DNA of 17,232 nt from the NCBI GenBank assembly GCA_046497505.1, contig JAWOFN010000004.1:1-17232 (forward strand). Reading direction: 5' to 3'. The notes under the pieces were generated by a model. That model worked only from the letters and a program-made list of their open reading frames with translations, had not been told where the DNA came from and made no database searches. The stretch's first letter is position 1. Each line of letters opens with the position of its first letter. The position numbers and the translations under genes are program-made. Below are positions 1-6,933 of this stretch, one piece after another. Source of the stretch: JAWOFN01 sp046497505 [NCBI: bacterium]. GTDB lineage: Bacteria; Blakebacterota; Blakebacteria; Blakebacterales.

Positions 1-117
1 GGCGTCGACTACATGCCAGGCAAGGGTCTGAGCATCATACCGAACTTCCGTTCGGAGACGGTGGGCAACGCCGACGCGGAGAACTCGTTCTTCGTGACCT
101 TCTACTGGAAGTGGTAG
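1..117 (+). CDS. Outer-membrane beta-barrel protein, C-terminal fragment (5' end outside window)
   Basis: Frame 1 is open from the first base to a TAG at 115-117 and encodes the last 38 residues of a protein. The final residues alternate hydrophobic and polar and finish FFVTFYWKW. A terminal aromatic residue after an amphipathic strand is the classic C-terminal signal read by the BAM complex, so this is most likely the last strand of an outer-membrane barrel (porin, TonB-dependent receptor or TorF/OmpA-like protein). The family cannot be decided from 38 residues. The convergent gene at 239-598 and the hairpins between them mark its 3' end. The beta-barrel reading is an inference from the C-terminal pattern only. 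Confidence 0.6.
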   Translation, partial: GVDYMPGKGLSIIPNFRSETVGNADAENSFFVTFYWKW

Positions 118-146
118 CTGGCGGTCGATGGAACGGCTGCATACGC

Positions 147-237
147 CAGTGAGGGGAACGGGCTCGGGCGACCGGTAGGGCCTCACTGCCCGGCCCGAGA
201 CCGGGCGCAGCTGCCGGGGGGCGGCCGGCGCCCGGTC
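147..237. terminator. Strong GC hairpin(s) between convergent genes, putative bidirectional terminator
   Basis: A perfect 10-bp inverted repeat, GACCGGGCGC at 199-208 and GCGCCCGGTC at 228-237, sits immediately beside the stop of the minus-strand DCC gene and 82 bases after the stop of the plus-strand gene. Upstream is a second perfect pair, CAGTGAGG (147-154) with CCTCACTG (181-188). An interleaved pair, CTCGGGC (163-169) with GCCCGAG (193-199), could form a pseudoknot-like or alternative fold. There is no U-tract on either strand, so an intrinsic terminator is plausible but not proven. I see no gene in 118-238. Confidence 0.4.
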
Positions 238-238
238 G

Positions 239-598
239 CTATGTTTCGGCAGGCCCCCCGGGGAGCCGACCGCGGTTCCGGGCCATCCATCGGTAGACCG
301 CATCCTCGGTGCGGCCGACGAGGGGGAGCCGGTAGAGCCAGAGGAAGGGACGCCCCCACCACCGCAGGGCCAGCGCGGTGTTCACCGCCTCGGCACCGCC
401 GTACAGGATGCCGTCGTGCATGGCGAGCCACACCGCCTTCGAAGCACGGCCGCTGCTCAGACCCCACTGCTCCAGGTCCTCTGAGGTCTGGTACGGCTGG
501 ATCCGCAGGCGTTCCCGTCCCACCAGCGAACGCATCCAGCGTGCGCTGGAGGTGCAGAACCCGCACGCTCCGTCATAGATGAGGACCGGTCTGTTCAT
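239..598 (-). CDS. DCC family (DUF393) thiol-disulfide oxidoreductase-like protein
   Basis: A 119-residue protein starting at ATG 598, preceded by AGGGG a few bases upstream. A longer reading to 676 would add 26 residues with no family support. Near the N-terminus is LIYDGACGFC, the DxxCxxC signature (D9, C12, C15) that names the DCC family. The rest is predicted alpha-helical and rich in Trp and Arg, as usual in this family (about 110-140 residues). Members are thought to have a thioredoxin-like fold and to act as small thiol oxidoreductases, but a defined substrate is generally lacking. The gene is divergent from the S9 peptidase and convergent with the partial outer-membrane gene. Family assignment is firm; the function is known only at family level. 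Confidence 0.88.
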   Translation of the reverse strand: MNRPVLIYDGACGFCTSSARWMRSLVGRERLRIQPYQTSEDLEQWGLSSGRASKAVWLAMHDGILYGGAEAVNTALALRWWGRPFLWLYRLPLVGRTEDAVYRWMARNRGRLPGGPAET

Positions 599-665
599 CG
601 CACCCCTGCCTTTCGACGCCCGTATCAGGCTGTATCCGCGTGGTCTCCATCCTCCCTGCCCGGCG

Positions 666-694
666 TGGACAGACACCGGGCCCGGGATTAGACT
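666..694 (+). promoter_or_regulatory. Sigma70-like promoter for the S9 peptidase
   Basis: TGGACA (666-671) and TAGACT (689-694) are separated by 17 bases and match the -35 and -10 consensus at 5/6 and 4/6. Transcription would start near 701, giving a leader of about 40 bases that carries GGAGG at 732-736, five bases before the ATG at 742. This is a consensus match only. Confidence 0.45.
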
Positions 695-741
695 GCGTCT
701 CGTAATGACCTCTTCGCGAACCGTACGACCTGGAGGATCCC

Positions 742-3516
742 ATGCGCCGCACCGTCCTCAACCGCTTCCCGGGCCTGGTCCTTACCCTGCTGCTGCTCCT
801 GGCAGGATCCGCCGCCGCACAGGAGAAACCTACCCTCACCCCCGAGGACTACGGCAAGTGGGAATCGCTCGGCTCCGGCCAGCTCGCCCCCGACGGCCGA
901 TGGCTGGTCTACTCGATCAGCCGCACGAACGGGGAGGACGAGCTGAGGATCCGGAGCATGCAGGGCGACTCCACGAAGGTGGTCCCCTACGGCACCCGCC
1001 CAGCCTTCAGTGAGGACGGCAGGTGGCTGGCCTATCTGATCGGCGTCTCCGATGACCAGCGGGAGCGGCTCCAGAAGCAAAAGAAGCCGGTGCACAACAG
1101 ACTCGGCCTCTTCGACCTGACCACCGGCGAAGAGATTGTCATCGAGGAGATCGCCGGATTCGACTTCAGCGGGGACGGCACGTGGATCGCCCTGAAGGGT
1201 TACCCGCCGTCGAACCGGGGGGACGATGGGCCCCGCACCTCCGATTTGATCGTCCGGGACCTGGACTCCGGCATCGATACCCATTTCGGGAGTGTCGCGG
1301 AGCACGGCTGGCAGGACGAGGGTCACCTGCTGGCCATGATCGTGGCCACCGGGGACGCGACCGGTCACAGCGTCCAGGTCTACGACCCCGCCGGGGGGAT
1401 GTTCAGGACCCTGGCCTCAGGTCGGGAGGCGTACCGCGGTCTGCGCTGGCGGGAGGAAGATGACGACCTGGCGGTGATGCGCGTCTTGGAGGACGAGGAC
1501 TACTACGAGGACTCCAACAGCCTGATCGCCTGGAAGGACCTGACGGCTCGGCGTCACTCCCGGCACCTGTTCGACCCCTCGGACCAGGAGGGGTTCCCGG
1601 TCGACACCCGCATCGTGGACTTCCGGTCCCTGCGATGGACCGAGGACGGGGAGACCCTCTTCTTCGGGATCCAGGCCTGGGACCCCAAACCGAAGAAGGC
1701 CGAGGACGACTCGACGGAGTCGAAGGAAGAGGACGAGGAGGAGCCTGCGGGGGTCGAAGTCTGGCACGCCAAGGACGTGGACATCATCCCGGAGCAGAAG
1801 GTCCGGGAGAGGCGGTTCCGCCAGGAGAACTTCCTCTGTGCCTGGCATCTGGAGGATGACTCGTTCGTCCGCCTCGGGGATGACGAGGTGGAGGGGATCG
1901 CCCCCATCGACGGAACGAAGCGGGCGGTGGGGACCGATCAGAGCCCGTATGAAGAAGAACGCATGTTCGGTCCGGTCTACAACGACGTCTACCTCGTCGA
2001 CATCGAGACCGGGGAACGTGAGATCATCAAGGAGAAGCTCCAGTATCTCTTCGGAGCCAGTCCCGGCGGCCGTTATCTCCTCTACCTGGAAGACGACCAC
2101 TACTGGACCTACGACATCGAGAAGGAGACCTACACCAACATCACCGAAGAGGTGCCCACCTCTTTCGTGGACATCGAGGACGACCACACGGTGGAGCAGA
2201 AGCCTCCCTTCCGCTACGCCGGTTGGACAGAGGACGACCGCAGCGTGCTCCTTTACGACGAATACGACATCTGGGAGGTCCGGCCCGACGGCAGGCGGGC
2301 GGTGAACCTCACCCGGGGAGCGGAGGAAGAGGTCCGGCACCGCTACGTCCGTCTCGACCGGGAGGAGGAGTACATCGACCCGGACGAGTATCTCTACCTC
2401 AGCCTGTACGGGGAGTGGACCAAGCAGTCCGGATACGCCCGGATGCGGATCGGACGGCCGGTGGAGCAGCTGGTCCTCCTGGATAAGAACGTGGCGAGGC
2501 TCACGAAAGCGGAGGACGAGGAGGTCTATGCCTACGTGATCCAGGACTTCGACGACTCCCCCGATTATTTCGTGGCCGGTCCGGGACTGGAGGGGGCGGA
2601 GCAGGTCACCCGGACCAACCCCTTCCAGGACGAGTATGCCTGGGGTCACTCGGAGCTGGTGGAGTTCGAGAGCCGGGATGGCAAGCGCCTGCAGGGGGCC
2701 CTCTTCTACCCGGCGGACTACGAGCCGGGCAGGAAGTACCCGATGATCACCTACATCTACGAGATCCGATCCAACATGGTGCACAGCTACACCGTCCCCT
2801 CCGAGCGGAGTCCCTACAACACCACCGTGTTCACCCAGGACGGCTGCTTCGTCTTCCAGCCCGACATCGTCTACCGGGATCGGAACCCGGGACTCTCGGC
2901 TGTGGACTGCGTGGTCCCGGCGGTGGAGGAGGTGGTGGGGATGGGGATGGTCGATGAGGAGCGCATCGGGCTGGTGGGCCACTCATGGGGAGCCTATCAG
3001 ACCGCCTTCATCGTGACACAGACCGACCTCTTCAGCGCCGCGGTGGCCGGGGCCCCCCTGACCGACCTGATCAGCATGTATCTCTCCATCTACTGGAACA
3101 CCGGGGGCACCGACGCACGGATCTTCGAAATCAGCCAGGGTCGGATGGAGGTCCCCTTCTGGGAGGACCTGGAGGCCTACATGGCCAACTCGGCGCTGTT
3201 CAACATCCAGCAGATGGACACCCCGCTCCTGGTGGCGTTCGGCGACGAGGACGGCGCGGTGGACTGGCACCAGGGGATCGAGCTCTACAACGCCGCCCGC
3301 CGGGCGGGCAAGCAGTTCGTGCTGCTGGTCTATCCGGGAGAGAACCACAGCCTGCGTCAGGAACCCAACCAGCTCGACTACCACCGCCGCATCGACGCCT
3401 GGTTCGGTCACTATCTCCAGGGCGAGGAGGCCCCGGACTGGATCACCGAAGGCGTCACCCACCTCGAGCGCACCAAGGAGCTGGAACGGTCCGGCGGAGG
3501 CCGGGGCGGCCGCTGA
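742..3516 (+). CDS. Secreted S9 family serine peptidase (prolyl oligopeptidase/acylaminoacyl peptidase-like)
   Basis: A 924-residue protein starting at ATG 742 with GGAGG five bases upstream. The N-terminus is a typical signal peptide (basic start, Leu-rich core, AGSAAA before the QEKP mature end), so export to the periplasm or beyond is expected. Residues about 30-640 have the repetitive, Trp/Asp-rich strand pattern of the S9 beta-propeller (WTEDGETLFF and WTEDDRSVLLYDEYDIW-type repeats). Residues about 650-900 form the alpha/beta-hydrolase domain, with Ser748 in GHSWGAY, Asp837 in FGDEDGAV and His869 in ENHSL as the likely catalytic triad. The nucleophile elbow GHSWGA replaces the common GGSYGG or GWSYGG. 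An acidic Lys/Glu/Asp insert at about 316-335 probably forms a propeller loop. By family it should cleave oligopeptides in nutrient scavenging. It could also be an inactive or esterase-like relative, but the triad looks complete. Confidence 0.93.
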   Translation: MRRTVLNRFPGLVLTLLLLLAGSAAAQEKPTLTPEDYGKWESLGSGQLAPDGRWLVYSISRTNGEDELRIRSMQGDSTKVVPYGTRPAFSEDGRWLAYLIGVSDDQRERLQKQKKPVHNRLGLFDLTTGEEIVIEEIAGFDFSGDGTWIALKGYPPSNRGDDGPRTSDLIVRDLDSGIDTHFGSVAEHGWQDEGHLLAMIVATGDATGHSVQVYDPAGGMFRTLASGREAYRGLRWREEDDDLAVMRVLEDEDYYEDSNSLIAWKDLTARRHSRHLFDPSDQEGFPVDTRIVDFRSLRWTEDGETLFFGIQAWDPKPKKAEDDSTESKEEDEEEPAGVEVWHAKDVDIIPEQKVRERRFRQENFLCAWHLEDDSFVRLGDDEVEGIAPIDGTKRAVGTDQSPYEEERMFGPVYNDVYLVDIETGEREIIKEKLQYLFGASPGGRYLLYLEDDHYWTYDIEKETYTNITEEVPTSFVDIEDDHTVEQKPPFRYAGWTEDDRSVLLYDEYDIWEVRPDGRRAVNLTRGAEEEVRHRYVRLDREEEYIDPDEYLYLSLYGEWTKQSGYARMRIGRPVEQLVLLDKNVARLTKAEDEEVYAYVIQDFDDSPDYFVAGPGLEGAEQVTRTNPFQDEYAWGHSELVEFESRDGKRLQGALFYPADYEPGRKYPMITYIYEIRSNMVHSYTVPSERSPYNTTVFTQDGCFVFQPDIVYRDRNPGLSAVDCVVPAVEEVVGMGMVDEERIGLVGHSWGAYQTAFIVTQTDLFSAAVAGAPLTDLISMYLSIYWNTGGTDARIFEISQGRMEVPFWEDLEAYMANSALFNIQQMDTPLLVAFGDEDGAVDWHQGIELYNAARRAGKQFVLLVYPGENHSLRQEPNQLDYHRRIDAWFGHYLQGEEAPDWITEGVTHLERTKELERSGGGRGGR

Positions 3517-3533
3517 AGCCGGGAGATATCCCG

Positions 3534-3564
3534 CACCGGCCCCGGAGAACTCTCCGGGGCGGTG
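3534..3564. terminator. Hairpin after the S9 peptidase, putative terminator
   Basis: GCCCCGGAG (3539-3547), loop AACT and CTCCGGGGC (3552-3560) form a perfect 9-bp stem. It extends by CACC/GGTG with one bulged G, so 13 pairs in all. It lies 18 bases after the peptidase stop in the gap between convergent genes. A second, bulged hairpin (ATGCTCCG at 3616-3623 with CGGAGGCAT at 3632-3640) lies on the ktrA side. Neither has a T-run, so termination is inferred from position and stem strength. The 3517-3728 gap holds no credible ORF. Confidence 0.45.
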
Positions 3565-3728
3565 AAGACCGGAGAAGGGGTGGAGGGACACTCCCTGCCC
3601 GACCCCTGGGGACACATGCTCCGTCTGGGTGCGGAGGCATCCTGGCCGGGCCGGGGGGGGCTCCCGGGGCCGAGCTGGATCGTGAGGGACGTGGTCCGAT
3701 CGGCAGGGTGAGGGGTCCCTTCGCAGGA

Positions 3729-4382
3729 TCAAAGGCCCCGGATCTTCTTCAGATCCTCGTCCTGCCCCAGGACGACCAGGATATCCGAGTCCTTCACCAT
3801 GAAATCACCCCCGGGGGCGACCTCTACACCCTCGGGGACGAGCTGCCGCACCAGGATGACCGTGACATTGTAATCCCGACGCAGGTGCAGCTCCCCCAGG
3901 GTCTTCCCCACCATCTCCTTGTCCGGGGCCCACTCCATGAGGCTGTAGTCGCCTTCCAGGGGGATGAACTCCAGAACATCCGCGTTCCCCATGCGGTAGG
4001 CCACGCGCTCAGCCATGTCCCGCTCGGGGAAGACCACCTCATCCGCCCCGACCCTTTCCAGGACCTTCCCGTGGTCGGCACTGATGGCCTTCACCACGAT
4101 CTGCTTGACCCCCAGTTCCTTCAGGTAGAGGGTCGTGAGGACCGAGGCGTCGATGTGCTCGCCCAGGCTCACCACCACCGCCTCGAACTCGCTCAGACCG
4201 AGGGCCTCCAGGGCCTTCCGGTCCGAGGCGTCTGCGATGACGGCCTTGGCGGCGATGTCCCGGACCCGTTCGACGGAGGGCTCGTCGGTATCGATGGCCA
4301 TCACCTCGTGCCCGGCCGAAGCGAAGGAGCGACAGAGGAAGTATCCGAACGTGCCGACACCGATGACTGCGAAACTCTTCAT
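3729..4382 (-). CDS. ktrA: KtrA/TrkA-type RCK regulatory subunit of K+ uptake system
   Basis: A 217-residue cytosolic protein. The RCK-N Rossmann domain opens with VIGVGTFG (GxGxxG at 8-13) and has the acidic end of strand 2 at Asp31 (AIDTDE), the expected nucleotide ribose-binding position. VIADASD, VVVSLGEH and VVKAISADHGKVLERVGAD follow the usual pattern. An RCK-C (TrkA-C) domain spans about 135-217. A single RCK-N plus RCK-C at about 220 residues is the KtrA architecture, whereas proteobacterial TrkA is double length. It forms the octameric gating ring on KtrB, opened by ATP and closed by ADP, and in many phyla inhibited by c-di-AMP through RCK-C. Its ATG lies three bases after the ktrB stop (TAG-AGA-ATG), so the two are almost certainly co-translated. 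Confidence 0.93.
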   Translation of the reverse strand: MKSFAVIGVGTFGYFLCRSFASAGHEVMAIDTDEPSVERVRDIAAKAVIADASDRKALEALGLSEFEAVVVSLGEHIDASVLTTLYLKELGVKQIVVKAISADHGKVLERVGADEVVFPERDMAERVAYRMGNADVLEFIPLEGDYSLMEWAPDKEMVGKTLGELHLRRDYNVTVILVRQLVPEGVEVAPGGDFMVKDSDILVVLGQDEDLKKIRGL

Positions 4383-4385
4383 TCT

Positions 4386-5756
4386 CTACCCCACCATGAT
4401 CTGCTCTTCCACGTACCGGTAGGTCTGCCGCCCGGCGCGGGCGGAGACTGCAACGGCCATGGTAAGCGGTCCGAGTCGTCCGATGAACATGAGTGCCGTG
4501 ATGATCAGCCGCCCCGCCGACGAGAGCTCCGGGGTGCTGCCCGCTGAGAGCCCCACGGTCCCGAAGGCGCTCACGGTCTCGAAGAACAGCTTCACGAACT
4601 CACCCCGCGCATCCAGGAAACTGTCCGTCCCCGTCTCCACCGCCACAAGCAGGAACGTGAACACGACCACCACAGCCATGCCCAGGGCCGCGATACCCAA
4701 AGCCCCGGATACGGTCTTCTCCGGCACCCGCCGGTTGAAGAGCTGGGTGTCCCGGCCGCCCCGGATACGGCTGAGAGCCATGGTCACGATCACGCCGAAC
4801 GTGGTTATCTTGATCCCGCCCGCGGTGCTGCCGGGCGCGCCGCCGATGAACATGAGGAGGATGAGCAGGAAAAGCGACCCGTTCGAGACCGCCTCGATGG
4901 ATACGGTGTTGAACCCCGCCGTACGGGCGGTGATGGACTGGAAGAAGGCTCCCAGCGCCCTGTGACCGACCCCCACATCCCCGAGTGTGTTCCCCCATTC
5001 CAGCGAGAGGAAGACGGCGGCTCCGAGAAGGATCAGGATAGCGGTGAATGTCAGGGTGATGCGGGTATGGAAGGTGAGACGCCGCCTGGCCGACTCCGTA
5101 CCCCTCCGACCCTGGAAAACCATCCTCCGCAGGTCTACCAGCACCGCGAATCCGAGGCCTCCCATGACGATGAGTGCCATGAGGACCAGGCTCACCGCAG
5201 GATCGGTACGATAACCGATGAAGGAATCGGCATTCAGACTGAACCCCGCGTTGCAGAACGCCGAGATGCTGTGGAACACCGCATGATACATCGCTTCCGA
5301 CCAGGGCATGTACCGGCCGAACCTCAGGGTCAGGAGGAGCGCTCCCGCGGCTTCCATCACCGCCGTCAGCAGGAGGACGCTGCGCAGCAGATACCACAGG
5401 TCCTTCTGCACGCCGCCGCTGAGGGTGCGATCGATGATGTCCCGCTCGCGCATCCCCACCCGTCCCGCCAGCATCCACATGAAGAAGGTGCCGAGGGTCA
5501 TGATGCCCAGGCCGCCCAGCTGGATGAGGACCAGGATCACCGCTTGACCGAACAGGGTGAAATGGCTGCCCGTGTCCACCACGATCAGCCCGGTCACGCA
5601 GGTGGCGGATGTGGCGGTGAAGAGGGCGTCCACGAAAGAGAGGGGTTCGGAGACGCTCGCCGCGGGCAGCCAGAGCAGGAAGGTCCCGAGCAGGATCACC
5701 GACCCGAACGCGAGGATCAGGATCTGGGGTGGACGGAGCCGGGTCAGAAGAGGCAT
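4386..5756 (-). CDS. ktrB: KtrB/TrkH-type K+ channel-transporter subunit
   Basis: A 456-residue polytopic membrane protein with the four M1-P-M2 repeats of the TrkH/KtrB superfamily. The pore-loop glycines are visible: ATCVTG (G56), CNAGF (G171), TAGFN (G281) and TVGLS (G402). The intramembrane gate loop of repeat 3 is GAPGSTAGG at 306-314. Length and the lack of a long N-terminal extension favour KtrB over TrkH. With KtrA it would mediate K+ (often Na+-stimulated) uptake at the inner membrane. I chose ATG 5756 because it precedes the first hydrophobic helix, but no Shine-Dalgarno sequence precedes it (CTTAACCCT-ATG) and no upstream promoter is obvious. The 32 bases just upstream separate it from the decayed ABC permease remnant. 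Confidence 0.93.
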   Translation of the reverse strand: MPLLTRLRPPQILILAFGSVILLGTFLLWLPAASVSEPLSFVDALFTATSATCVTGLIVVDTGSHFTLFGQAVILVLIQLGGLGIMTLGTFFMWMLAGRVGMRERDIIDRTLSGGVQKDLWYLLRSVLLLTAVMEAAGALLLTLRFGRYMPWSEAMYHAVFHSISAFCNAGFSLNADSFIGYRTDPAVSLVLMALIVMGGLGFAVLVDLRRMVFQGRRGTESARRRLTFHTRITLTFTAILILLGAAVFLSLEWGNTLGDVGVGHRALGAFFQSITARTAGFNTVSIEAVSNGSLFLLILLMFIGGAPGSTAGGIKITTFGVIVTMALSRIRGGRDTQLFNRRVPEKTVSGALGIAALGMAVVVVFTFLLVAVETGTDSFLDARGEFVKLFFETVSAFGTVGLSAGSTPELSSAGRLIITALMFIGRLGPLTMAVAVSARAGRQTYRYVEEQIMVG

Positions 5757-5788
5757 AGGGTTAAGGTATCCGACGGCCCCGACCTTCG

Positions 5789-5943
5789 CTACACCTCCAC
5801 CGGTTTCGTCTCCTCCGGCTGCATCTGGCGCCAGAAGGGTACCAGCAGCCGGACGATGATGAGGGCCGTCCCGAAGGTGACCACAATGGCGGCACCGGTG
5901 GGCAGGTCCAGCGTGAAGGAGAGGACCGACCCGACGGACCCAA
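5789..5943 (-). pseudogene. Remnant of an ABC-3 family metal (Zn/Mn) permease, C-terminal about 50 codons
   Basis: Reading the minus strand from about 5943 to a TAG at 5789-5791 gives GSVLSFTLDLPTGAAIVV, then FGTALIIVRLLVPFW and a charged tail ending KPVEV. The LSFxLDLPTGAAIVV stretch is the characteristic last-but-one transmembrane region of ZnuB/MntB/TroC-type permeases (normally about 270-290 residues). No start codon or ribosome site lies ahead of it. Upstream the frame runs into dtxR coding sequence in a different phase, and the rest of the permease is absent. It fills most of the 222-base gap between the regulator and ktrB. I read it as a deletion scar of a former metal importer beside its regulator. 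Recognition is by motif memory only. Confidence 0.65.
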
Positions 5944-5978
5944 CGCAGGGATCGCGGCGGAGACCCGTTCTGCGCCGC

Positions 5979-6680
5979 TCACTTGAGATAACTGCATCCC
6001 ATCTTCTTCACATACACCTCTCCCGCGATCTCCTCATCCACCGCCAGCTGGGTCTCCCCCATATCCAGGATGAAGGTGGGCTTGCGCTGGTGGAGCTTGA
6101 CCAGGGTGCCGGGGTTCAGCCCCATGGTCCCCAGGCGGTCCAGCCGCTTGGAGCGTTCGGTGGAGATGAAGACCACCTTGCCGACGTCCCCGGGGGCCAG
6201 GTCGGTGAGGCGGACCACCAGGGGCTTCACCTCGCCCCGGTACTTGCTGCAGCAGGGGCCCCGGGGTATGGGGCGGCCGTGGGGACAGACCGGAGGGTGC
6301 CCCAGGAGGGTGCAGATGGAGTCACTCACCTCGGGCCCCAGGATGTGCTCGAACTCACAGGCGCTCTGCTGGTACTGGTCCTCCTCCAGCAGGAGCACCT
6401 CGCTCAGCAGACACTCTGCCAGACGGTGCCGTCGGACGATCTCGCGGGAGCGTTCACGTCCCGACTCGGAGAGGAGCACGTCCCCGTTGGCCACGCGGAC
6501 GAGGTCCTTATCCATCGCCTCGTCCAGCACCCCCTGGAAGGGGCTCTCGTGCTCCCACCGGGACTCGGTGTTCTCCCGGCTCTGGTCCCCTTCTTCCTCC
6601 AGGGTCCAGAGGAGGTGGAGGAGGTGCTCCAGTTCCCGCTCCTCCTCGGAGATCCAGGTGTTGAATCCGAACTTATGCAT
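5979..6680 (-). CDS. DtxR-like metalloregulator with C-terminal FeoA domain
   Basis: A 233-residue protein. I chose ATG 6680 because AGGAGGAGG lies nine bases upstream; alternatives are GTG 6704 and ATG 6701. Residues 81-140 carry the DtxR dimerisation/metal region: RRHRLAE (H85, E89), ACEFEH (C108, E111, H112) and CPHGRPI. These align with DtxR His79, Glu83, Cys102, Glu105 and His106. By spacing to the conserved EEEG, DtxR Met10 corresponds to His19, and DtxR His98 to Gln104. The winged-helix part (31-75) is about four residues shorter than in DtxR and lacks a clear recognition helix. Residues about 155-227 are a FeoA/SH3-like domain (RLTDLAPGD, GLNPGTLVKL). The start overlaps the zinc-ribbon stop, placing it in the feoB operon as the probable iron or manganese sensor. 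DNA binding should not be assumed. Confidence 0.85.
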   Translation of the reverse strand: MHKFGFNTWISEEERELEHLLHLLWTLEEEGDQSRENTESRWEHESPFQGVLDEAMDKDLVRVANGDVLLSESGRERSREIVRRHRLAECLLSEVLLLEEDQYQQSACEFEHILGPEVSDSICTLLGHPPVCPHGRPIPRGPCCSKYRGEVKPLVVRLTDLAPGDVGKVVFISTERSKRLDRLGTMGLNPGTLVKLHQRKPTFILDMGETQLAVDEEIAGEVYVKKMGCSYLK

Positions 6681-6933
6681 CCCCGGCAGCCTCCTCCTCA
6701 TCACCGCTGGAGGTGGTCAGAAGACTCTTGATGTCTCTGAACTTGCGGACCACCCACGATTCCTCCACGAACTCGTATCCGCAGTTGGGACAGCAAAGGA
6801 CGTTACAATACTGGTTCACCGGACAGGAAGGACATCCTCCGTGCTCGTCCTCGGTGAAGTCGTACCCGCACAGCGGACAGTGCCGGATGGTGGAAGAGAG
6901 CTTCGCGCGTTCGCTCCGGTCGGTCGGCTTCAT
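6673..6933 (-). CDS. Small 8-cysteine zinc-ribbon protein of the feoB operon
   Basis: An 86-residue protein whose ATG (6933) overlaps the FeoB TGA in the form ATGA, and whose TAA lies inside the start of the DtxR-like gene. It is therefore translationally locked between the two. Cysteines fall at 19, 22, 34, 37, 43, 47, 48 and 51, in the order CPLCGYDF, CPSCP, then QYCNVLCCPNCGYEF. The first and last CPxCGY(D/E)F knuckles look like one zinc ribbon, and the central CxxC plus Cys43/47 could form a second site. The tail after about residue 60 is acidic and probably disordered. There is no signal peptide or membrane segment, so it is cytosolic. The function is not known to me. Position suggests a FeoB accessory (a FeoC-like role) or a metal/redox-sensing partner of the regulator. 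Confidence 0.85.
   Translation of the reverse strand: MKPTDRSERAKLSSTIRHCPLCGYDFTEDEHGGCPSCPVNQYCNVLCCPNCGYEFVEESWVVRKFRDIKSLLTTSSGDEEEAAGDA

Noticed and set aside
1417-2982. Long minus-strand open frame opposite the S9 peptidase
   Set aside because: Rich in Val/Leu/Asp/His from the antisense of Asp/Glu/Tyr codons, no domain; the + strand peptidase is unmistakable.
2985-4547. Long + strand open frame crossing peptidase, gap and ktrA
   Set aside because: Spans gene borders and both coding strands, low-complexity Gly/Arg/Pro/His composition; a high-GC shadow.
5757-5800. Possible c-di-AMP or other riboswitch before ktrB
   Set aside because: Too little sequence between the permease relic and the ATG and no recognisable structured motif.
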